DNA from: Actinomycetota bacterium
Lineage (GTDB): Bacteria; Actinomycetota; Actinomycetes; Actinomycetales; Microbacteriaceae
Length of the DNA stretch: 5,106 nt
NCBI GenBank assembly: GCA_018895315.1
Contig: JAHIOK010000023.1
Location: forward strand, 1 to 5,106
Direction of reading: 5' to 3'
This document shows positions 1 through 5,106 of the stretch, one piece after another. Each line of letters begins with the position of its first letter. Position 1 is the stretch's first letter. The notes below the pieces were generated by a model that made no database searches, had not been told where the DNA came from, and saw only the letters and a list, made by a program, of their open reading frames with translations. The position numbers and the translations under genes were made by a program.

Positions 1-1363
1 CCCGCGCGTCGCGATCGTGGCATCCGATCCCGCCCGCGATCAGCGTGCGTTCGCCCCCGTGGTCGCGCACATCGAAGAGCTCGCCCCCGGCGTGCAGATC
101 ATGCGTCCGGGGCTCTGCGCGCTGCGTGCACGCGGACCGGCCCGGTACTACGGGGGAGAGGATGCCGCCGCCGGCGTGCTGCTCGAGGCTCTGGCCGGTC
201 TCGGGCTCACCGGGGTGCGCGCCGGTATCGCCGACGGACCGTTCACGGCGGAGCAGGCCGCCCGTGTGGGCGCGGGGGCGGTGATCCGTGTCGTTCCGAC
301 GGGGGAGTCCGCGGCCTTTCTCGCACCGCTGTCGGTGGCGACCCTCGACGATCCGATGCAGGGCGGCCGCGATCTGTTGGCGCCGCTGCTCGCCCGGCTC
401 GGCGTGCACACCCTGGGCGATTTCGCCGCGCTCGAGGTCGATCGGGTGCGCGAACGGTTCAGCGATCGAGGAGTGCGACTGCACGCGCTCGCGGCCGGTG
501 CCGATTCGCGGCTCATCGAACCCCGGGTACCCCCTCCCGAGCTGCATCGCGAGGTGGCGTTCGAGCCGCCGCTCGAGCTCGCCGAACAAGTCGCGTTCGG
601 CATGCGCATCGCCGCCGACGAGTTCATCGCGGGGCTCGGCGCGGTCGACCTCGTCTGCACCGAACTGCGGGTCGAGCTGGTGGGAGATCGGGGGGAGCGC
701 AGCGAGCGGGTGTGGCTGCATCCGGGGTCGTTCGACGCGGGTGCGGTCGTCGACCGGGTGCGCTGGCAGCTGGCAGAAGATGCTCAGGCCGAAGTGCTGC
801 GCACCGGGGTCACGAAGGTGCGCATCTCGCCCGAGGCCGTGGATGCGGCATCCCATCATCAGCCGGCGATCTTCGGCGCCGGACCGGAGGAGAAAGTTCA
901 CCACGCGCTCTCGCGGGTGCAGGCGATGCTCGGGCATCGCGGTGTCGTCACGCCCGCGATCGGCGGCGGGCGGTGGCTGAGCGAGCGGCAGGTGCTCGTG
1001 CCATGGGGTGACCGCGTCGTGCTGGGCAAAGAGCGCGCCCGCCCGTGGCCGGGCAGCCTGCCTTCGCCTCTGCCGACCACGGTGTTCACCGAGACGCGGG
1101 TGGTGGAGGTGACCTCGGCCGACGGTGCGCGGGTCGCCGTCGACGAGCGAGGCGCGGTCAGCGCCCCGCCGGTGCAGCTGCGCGAGGGCGGGCGGGCGAG
1201 GCCGATCGCGTCGTGGGCGGGACCGTGGCCGGTCAGTGAACGCGGGTGGGATGCCGTGCGCCGGCGCTCCGCACATCGATTCCAGGTCGTCGACGCCGAC
1301 CAGATCGCGTGGCTGCTGGTCTGTGAAGACGACGCCTGGCACGCCGAAGCGCGGTACGACTGA
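1..1363 (+). CDS. imuB: ImuB, inactive Y-family polymerase homologue and mutasome adaptor (5' partial)
   Basis: ImuB is the non-catalytic Y-family polymerase relative that links the error-prone polymerase DnaE2, and ImuA', to the sliding clamp during SOS translesion synthesis. The frame is open from base 2 and stops with TGA at 1361-1363, giving 453 visible residues. Family members run to about 500-550, so roughly 70-100 N-terminal residues lie left of the window. The GTG at 17 is internal, since residues before it continue the family pattern. Where active Y-family enzymes carry the S-(I/L)-D-E catalytic motif, bases 101-124 read MRPGLCAL, followed by RARGPARYYGGE, so the acidic pair is absent as expected for ImuB. 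A thumb-like helix-hairpin-helix segment (LLARLGVHTLGDFAAL) lies near 386-433 and a little-finger-like region near 539-790. A possible degenerate clamp motif, QVLVPWGD, is at 989-1012. The C-terminal small domain contains WAGPWPVSE (from 1214) and ends EARYD. It overlaps dnaE2 by one base. The family call is firm; the clamp motif is tentative. Confidence 0.9.
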   Translation, partial: PRVAIVASDPARDQRAFAPVVAHIEELAPGVQIMRPGLCALRARGPARYYGGEDAAAGVLLEALAGLGLTGVRAGIADGPFTAEQAARVGAGAVIRVVPTGESAAFLAPLSVATLDDPMQGGRDLLAPLLARLGVHTLGDFAALEVDRVRERFSDRGVRLHALAAGADSRLIEPRVPPPELHREVAFEPPLELAEQVAFGMRIAADEFIAGLGAVDLVCTELRVELVGDRGERSERVWLHPGSFDAGAVVDRVRWQLAEDAQAEVLRTGVTKVRISPEAVDAASHHQPAIFGAGPEEKVHHALSRVQAMLGHRGVVTPAIGGGRWLSERQVLVPWGDRVVLGKERARPWPGSLPSPLPTTVFTETRVVEVTSADGARVAVDERGAVSAPPVQLREGGRARPIASWAGPWPVSERGWDAVRRRSAHRFQVVDADQIAWLLVCEDDAWHAEARYD

Positions 1364-1365
1364 TG
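1361..1365 (+). promoter_or_regulatory. imuB stop / dnaE2 start overlap (TGATG), translational coupling site
   Basis: The TGA stop of imuB at 1361-1363 shares its last A with the ATG of dnaE2 at 1363-1365. No convincing Shine-Dalgarno sequence lies in the preceding 20 bases; the closest purine run is GAAG around 1346-1349, which is short and rather far. A one-base overlap without a good ribosome site suggests that dnaE2 is translated by ribosomes finishing imuB (termination-reinitiation) and that the two are one transcript. The start is supported by the protein: the N-terminus MGFNNPAVPWSEIERTLS matches the usual DnaE2 opening. Coupling itself is inferred. Confidence 0.7.
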
Positions 1366-4300
1366 GGCTTCAACAACCCGGCCGTGCCGTGGTCGGAGAT
1401 CGAACGCACGCTGAGCGATCGCCGCCGGCCGAGCACCACGCCCACCGGAGCCGACGGCGGCGACAGCCCGGCGTGGTCGCACAAGCGCGGACCCTACGTC
1501 GCCCCCGCGATCGAGCGTCCTCTCGATGCGGTGCCCTACGCCGAGCTGCACGCGCACTCCTCGTACTCGTTCCTCGACGGGGCCTCCTCGCCCGAAGACC
1601 TCGTCGAAGAGGCCGAACGGCTGGGGCTGCACGCGCTCGCCGTCACCGACCACGACGGCTTCTACGGCATCGTGCGGTTCGCCGAGGCGGCCGAGGCCCG
1701 GTCGGTGAAGACCGTGTTCGGGGCCGAGCTCTCACTCGAGCTGACGAAGCCGCAGAACGGCGAGGCCGATCCGGTCGGCGCGCACCTGCTCGTGCTGGCC
1801 CGCGGTGAGGAGGGGTATCACCGGCTCGCCGGGGCGCTCACCCACGCGCAGCTGCAGGGGAAGGAGAAAGGGCGTCCGGTCTACGAGCTCGCCGAGCTCG
1901 CCGCCCAGGCCGAGGGTCATTGGGCGGTGCTCACCGGATGCCGCAAGGGCACGGTGCGGCGCGCGCTCGCAGCCGGCCGGGGCAACGGCCGGGGTGCTCC
2001 GGGGCGCGAGGGGCGCGAAGCTGCCGCGCGCGAGCTCGACCGGCTCATCGACCTCTTCGGTCGGGATGCCGTGCAGGTCGAGCTGATCGATCACGGCGAT
2101 CCGTTCGACTCAACGATCAACGACATCCTCGCCGGGCTCGCGGCAGAGCGTGGGCTGCCGCTGCTGGCGACCAACAACGTGCACTACGCCGTGCCCGGGC
2201 GTGCGCACCTGGCGGCGGCGGTCGCGGCCGTGCGCGCGAACCGCAGTCTCGACGAGCTCGACGGCTGGCTGCCCTCGCACACCGGGGCGCATCTGCGATC
2301 GGGGGCCGAGATGACGGCGCGATTCGCGCGGTATCCCGGGGCGGTCTCGCACTCGGTGACCCTCGCCGACGAACTCGCCTTCCCCCTCCGTCGCGCCAAG
2401 CCCGCACTGCCGAAGCTCGCCGTGCCCGAGGGCCACACCCCGATGACCTGGCTGCGTCACCTCGTCTGGGAGGCCGTGCCACGGAAGTATCCCGACCTGC
2501 CCGAGAAGGATCGCGCGCGCATCGAGCGCGAACTCGGCGTGATCGAGATGAAGGATTTTCCCGGCTACTTCTTGATCGTCTACGGCATCGTGCAAGAGGC
2601 CAGGCGCCGCGGCATCCTGTGTCAGGGGCGCGGGTCCGCCGCAAACAGCGCCATCTGCTACCTGCTCGACATCACCGCGGTCGATGCGATCGCCTACGAC
2701 CTGCCGTTCGAGCGGTTCCTCTCGGCGCTGCGCGATGAAGAGCCCGACATCGACGTCGACTTCGACTCCGATCGGCGAGAAGAGATCATCCAGTGGGTCT
2801 ACGGCGAGTACGGGCGGGAGCGCGCCGCGCAGGTGGCCAACGTCATCCAGTACCGCCCGAAGAATGCGGTGCGCGACATGGCGCGGGCGCTCGGACATTC
2901 GCCAGGTCAGCAGGATGCCTGGTCGAAACAGGTGGAGCGGTGGGGCCCTGGGCCGGGAAAAGGAGAGGGAGCCCAGTCCGACCACGACATTCCCGATCAG
3001 GTCATCGAGTACGCCACCGAGCTGCTGAAGGCGCCTCGGCATCTCGGCATCCACTCCGGCGGAATGGTGCTGACCGATCGTCCGGTGGGCGAGGTCGTGC
3101 CGATCGAACACGCGCGGATGCCGAATCGCACGGTGATCCAGTGGGACAAAGACGACGCGGCCTGGATGGGTCTGGTGAAGTTCGACCTGCTCGGGCTCGG
3201 GATGCTGGCCGCCCTGCAGTACTGCTTCGACATGATCCGCGAGTCGACGGGGGAGGAGTGGGAGCTCTCGACCATCCCGAAGGAGGAGAAGGCGGTCTAC
3301 GACATGCTGTGCCGGGCGGATTCGATCGGGGTGTTCCAGGTCGAATCGCGCGCGCAGATGGGGCTCCTGCCGAGGCTGCAGCCCCGCAAGTTCTACGACC
3401 TGGTCGTGGAGATCGCGCTGATCCGGCCCGGGCCGATCCAGGGTGGGGCGGTGCATCCGTTCGTGCGGCGCAAGCTCGGGCAGGAGGAGGTCACCTACCC
3501 GCATCCGAAGCTCAAGCCGGTGCTCGAGCGCACACTCGGCATTCCGATCTTCCAGGAGCAGCTGATGCAGATGGCCGTGGCGATCGGCAACTGCACCGCC
3601 TCCGAGGCCGATCTGCTGCGGCGGGCGATGGGGTCCAAGCGCGGGCTCGAGAGGATCGAGTCGATCCGCGACCAGCTCTATGCCGGTATGAAAGAGAACG
3701 GGCTGGTCGGCGAGGACGCCGATGCGATCTACGCGAAGATCCAGGCGTTCGCGAACTTCGGGTTCGCCGAGTCGCACTCGCTGTCGTTCGGGCTGCTGGT
3801 CTACGCCAGCTCGTGGATCAAGCTGCACTACCCCGCGGCTTTTCTCGCCGGACTCCTGCGGGCACAGCCGATGGGGTTCTACTCGCCAGCGACGCTGAGC
3901 GCCGATGCGCGCCGCCACGGGGTGGAGGTGCGAAAGCCCGACCTGCAGCTCTCGGGCGTCGAGCCGACGCTGGAGGAAGCCTCAGAGGGACCGCGCGCCA
4001 CCGGCCTCGATGCGTGCCGCGACCGCGTTCAGCCGCCGACCGGGGAGTTCGACATCCGCGCCCCCGACGAGTCGGCAGCCCATCGCCGCGACGGGCGATT
4101 CGCGGTGCGGCTCGGACTCGCCGCGATCAAGGGCATCGGCGCGCCGCTGGCGACCAAGATCATCGCCGCGCGCAATGAGCGGGGCCCCTACCGAGACCTG
4201 CGCGATCTGGTGCGCCGCACCGGGGCGACCGCGGCGCAGCTCGAGGCGCTCGCGACCGCCGGAGCATTCGAGTGCCTGGGGCTCAGCCGGCGCGAGGCGA

Positions 4301-4803
4301 TCTGGCTCGCCGGGTCGGCGGCGGCCGACCGCATCGAGTTCCTGCCCGATTCGATGGTGTCGGTGCAGCCGCCGCTGTTCACCGATCCGACGAGCTACGA
4401 GACGCTCGCCGCCGACCTGTGGGCGACGGGCATCTCCACGACCGATCACCCGATGACGCATTTCCGCTCGGCGCTCGATGCCCGAGGCGTGCTCACCTCG
4501 GGCGAACTGCGCACGCACGAGACCGGCCGACGGGTCGAGGTCGCGGGGCTCGTGACCCACCGGCAACGGCCGGCTACGGCATCCGGCATCACGTTCATCA
4601 ACCTCGAAGACGAGCACGGACTCGTCAACGTGATCTGCTCGATCGGGGTGTGGAACCGGTATCGCCGGGTCGTGCGCGATTCACCGGCGCTGATCGTGCG
4701 CGGGATGCTGGAGCGCTCGACCGAAGGAGTGACCAACCTGCTCGCCGATGCGTTCGAAGACCTGCGGGTGGGGGTGCAGCACAACTCCCGGGACTTCCGC
4801 TGA
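1363..4803 (+). CDS. dnaE2: Error-prone DNA polymerase DnaE2 (ImuC)
   Basis: C-family DNA polymerase III alpha-type enzyme that extends DNA across lesions and causes damage-induced mutation as the catalytic member of the ImuA'-ImuB-DnaE2 mutasome. It is complete at 1146 residues, somewhat longer than the ~1050-1100 usual for the family. The PHP domain spans about residues 58-350, with metal-ligand candidates H63, H65, D72, H97, E122, H141, C193 and H274; the ninth position is N272 instead of Asp. The polymerase core has CQGRGSAANS (420-429), PDIDVDF (461-467, catalytic D464 and D466), HSGGMVL (564-570) and KFDLLGLG with the third catalytic Asp, D608. A tandem helix-hairpin-helix region with GIG at 924-926 is followed by a QPPLF clamp-like motif (1002-1006), an OB-fold (about 1056-1135) containing THRQRPATASGITF, and the family-typical C-terminus SRDFR. 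The AANS form of the GRGS loop, the ending and the imuB linkage distinguish it from replicative DnaE1. Family-unusual stretches are a Gly/Arg repeat at 203-219 and an acidic linker at about 866-910. SOS control is likely but the promoter is outside the window. Confidence 0.96.
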   Translation: MGFNNPAVPWSEIERTLSDRRRPSTTPTGADGGDSPAWSHKRGPYVAPAIERPLDAVPYAELHAHSSYSFLDGASSPEDLVEEAERLGLHALAVTDHDGFYGIVRFAEAAEARSVKTVFGAELSLELTKPQNGEADPVGAHLLVLARGEEGYHRLAGALTHAQLQGKEKGRPVYELAELAAQAEGHWAVLTGCRKGTVRRALAAGRGNGRGAPGREGREAAARELDRLIDLFGRDAVQVELIDHGDPFDSTINDILAGLAAERGLPLLATNNVHYAVPGRAHLAAAVAAVRANRSLDELDGWLPSHTGAHLRSGAEMTARFARYPGAVSHSVTLADELAFPLRRAKPALPKLAVPEGHTPMTWLRHLVWEAVPRKYPDLPEKDRARIERELGVIEMKDFPGYFLIVYGIVQEARRRGILCQGRGSAANSAICYLLDITAVDAIAYDLPFERFLSALRDEEPDIDVDFDSDRREEIIQWVYGEYGRERAAQVANVIQYRPKNAVRDMARALGHSPGQQDAWSKQVERWGPGPGKGEGAQSDHDIPDQVIEYATELLKAPRHLGIHSGGMVLTDRPVGEVVPIEHARMPNRTVIQWDKDDAAWMGLVKFDLLGLGMLAALQYCFDMIRESTGEEWELSTIPKEEKAVYDMLCRADSIGVFQVESRAQMGLLPRLQPRKFYDLVVEIALIRPGPIQGGAVHPFVRRKLGQEEVTYPHPKLKPVLERTLGIPIFQEQLMQMAVAIGNCTASEADLLRRAMGSKRGLERIESIRDQLYAGMKENGLVGEDADAIYAKIQAFANFGFAESHSLSFGLLVYASSWIKLHYPAAFLAGLLRAQPMGFYSPATLSADARRHGVEVRKPDLQLSGVEPTLEEASEGPRATGLDACRDRVQPPTGEFDIRAPDESAAHRRDGRFAVRLGLAAIKGIGAPLATKIIAARNERGPYRDLRDLVRRTGATAAQLEALATAGAFECLGLSRREAIWLAGSAAADRIEFLPDSMVSVQPPLFTDPTSYETLAADLWATGISTTDHPMTHFRSALDARGVLTSGELRTHETGRRVEVAGLVTHRQRPATASGITFINLEDEHGLVNVICSIGVWNRYRRVVRDSPALIVRGMLERSTEGVTNLLADAFEDLRVGVQHNSRDFR
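2001..2018 (+). repeat. Tandem 9-bp direct repeat inside dnaE2
   Basis: GGGGCGCGA occurs twice back to back (2001-2009 and 2010-2018), encoding the dipeptide-like run GREGRE (residues 214-219). Just upstream, GGCCGGGG is repeated at 1975-1982 and 1987-1994, encoding GRG-N-GRG. Both repeats are multiples of three in period (9 and 12 bases), so gain or loss of a unit would keep the frame. They sit in a low-complexity loop of the PHP domain. Repeats this short in GC-rich DNA can arise by chance. Confidence 0.5.
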
Positions 4804-4812
4804 CGGATCAGC
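4799..4812. repeat. Short inverted repeat spanning the two convergent stop codons
   Basis: GCTGA (4799-4803), a CGGA loop (4804-4807) and TCAGC (4808-4812) form a perfect 5-bp stem with a 4-base loop. The left arm ends with the TGA of dnaE2 and the right arm is the complement of the TGA of the minus-strand MFS gene, so both genes end in GCTGA on their own strand. The stem does not extend well (next pair is C against T) and no T-tract follows on either strand. It is therefore a weak candidate for a bidirectional terminator, and the symmetry may just reflect two TGA stops facing each other, each preceded by GC. Confidence 0.4.
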
Positions 4813-5106
4813 TGTGCACCTCTGCGAGCTCGACGGGGCTGTCGTCGGCCGACTTCCTCGCCGTGTTCGAGATGTGCGCCCGGCCGATCACGACGGCAGC
4901 GACGACCATGATCGCCGCTCCCAGCCAGTACGGCGCGGCGTGGCTGACGGTGGCATAGAGGGCGGCGGCGATGAGCGGTGCGACGGTCGACATCGCCGCG
5001 CTGAGCGATTGGGTTGCTCCGCCGAGCCACCCCTGCTCGTCGTCGCCGACGGCGTTCGACATGGCACCGTCCATCGCCGCCTGCGCCGCGCCCTGCCCGG
5101 CGGCGA
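4808..5106 (-). CDS. MFS transporter, TetA-like multidrug/tetracycline efflux family (C-terminal fragment)
   Basis: The last 99 residues of a membrane protein read on the minus strand from the right edge to a TGA at 4808-4810. The frame stays open to the window edge, so the Met at 5074 is internal and not the start. The visible part carries the pattern of the final portion of TetA-type proton antiporters: GDDEQGWLGGATQSLSA, matching the conserved D-E-Q-G-x-L-x-G-A-x-x-S-L segment before transmembrane helix 11. Helix 11 follows (about AAMSTVAPLIAAALYATV, with APL where many family members have GPL), then helix 12 (YWLGAAIMVVAAVVI) and a hydrophilic, probably cytoplasmic tail of about 20 residues ending AEVHS. 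Family members have 12 helices and about 400 residues, so about three quarters of the gene is missing here. The drug substrate cannot be told from this fragment. It converges on dnaE2 with a 4-base gap and is probably an independent transcription unit. Confidence 0.82.
   Translation of the reverse strand, partial: AAGQGAAQAAMDGAMSNAVGDDEQGWLGGATQSLSAAMSTVAPLIAAALYATVSHAAPYWLGAAIMVVAAVVIGRAHISNTARKSADDSPVELAEVHS

Noticed and set aside
17..19. GTG as the start codon of imuB
   Set aside because: The frame is open to the left edge and family-typical residues continue before this codon; the palm N-terminus is clearly missing, so the gene starts outside the window.
452..460. GAAC-G-GTTC palindrome resembling a LexA half-site pair
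   Set aside because: Spacing of one base does not fit a LexA site and it is internal to imuB; short palindromes are common in this composition.
583..599. SOS-box-like CGAAC...GTTCG inverted repeat
   Set aside because: The half-sites are separated by 7 bases rather than the 4 of the actinobacterial LexA box, and it lies in the middle of imuB coding sequence.
898..1653. 251-codon minus-strand open frame across the imuB/dnaE2 junction
   Set aside because: It covers two recognised genes on the other strand, has low-complexity Arg/Ser/Thr composition and no family signature.
2110..3918. 602-codon open frame on the minus strand opposite dnaE2
   Set aside because: It is antisense to a certain gene. 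Long open antisense frames are expected in GC-rich DNA with strong third-position bias, and its translation is rich in His, Arg and Pro with no recognisable domain.
2793..4178. 461-codon open frame on the plus strand overlapping dnaE2
   Set aside because: Out-of-frame shadow of the polymerase core; the translation is Arg/Ala/Gly-rich with no motif.
1363..4803. Replicative DnaE1 instead of DnaE2
   Set aside because: The GRGSAANS loop, the SRDFR ending, the MGFNNPAVPW start and the coupling to imuB all indicate the error-prone DnaE2 branch.
4799..4812. Rho-independent terminator between the convergent genes
   Set aside because: The stem is only 5 bp, with no adjacent T-tract on either strand, so I list it only as an inverted repeat.
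5072..5074. ATG (minus strand) as the start of a small 88-residue protein
   Set aside because: The frame stays open to the window edge and the content is the last two helices of a 12-helix MFS protein, so this Met is internal.

Overview
The window comes from a very GC-rich genome, roughly two-thirds or more G+C by eye with strong G/C preference at third codon positions. Gene content and protein wording point to a high-GC actinobacterium, most likely Microbacteriaceae-like. That lineage call is an inference from sequence character; no 16S or other marker is present.

Layout: bases 1-1363 (+) hold the C-terminal ~453 residues of ImuB, a catalytically dead Y-family polymerase homologue whose start lies left of the window. 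It overlaps by one base (TGATG) with a complete dnaE2 (imuC) at 1363-4803 (+), the error-prone C-family DNA polymerase of 1146 residues. Only four bases after the dnaE2 stop, a convergent minus-strand gene ends (4808-5106). It is the last two transmembrane segments and cytoplasmic tail of an MFS drug-efflux protein of the TetA type, whose start lies right of the window. No gene-free stretch longer than a few bases exists, and no RNA genes, insertion sequences, CRISPR arrays or convincing promoters were seen.

How the genes work together: ImuB and DnaE2 belong to the actinobacterial 'mutasome' (ImuA'-ImuB-DnaE2), which carries out damage-induced translesion synthesis and mutagenesis. In mycobacteria ImuB is the adaptor that binds the sliding clamp and brings in DnaE2, which does the synthesis. 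An imuA' gene and a LexA-controlled promoter would be expected just upstream, outside the window. The MFS gene is on the opposite strand and is probably functionally unrelated.

I found no new system. The points most worth a second look are a full QxxLF-type sliding-clamp motif (QPPLF) in DnaE2 itself paired with only a poor candidate motif in ImuB, a nearly intact PHP metal site with one Asp-to-Asn change, an apparent excess of GATGC/GCATC words, and the extremely tight convergent junction.
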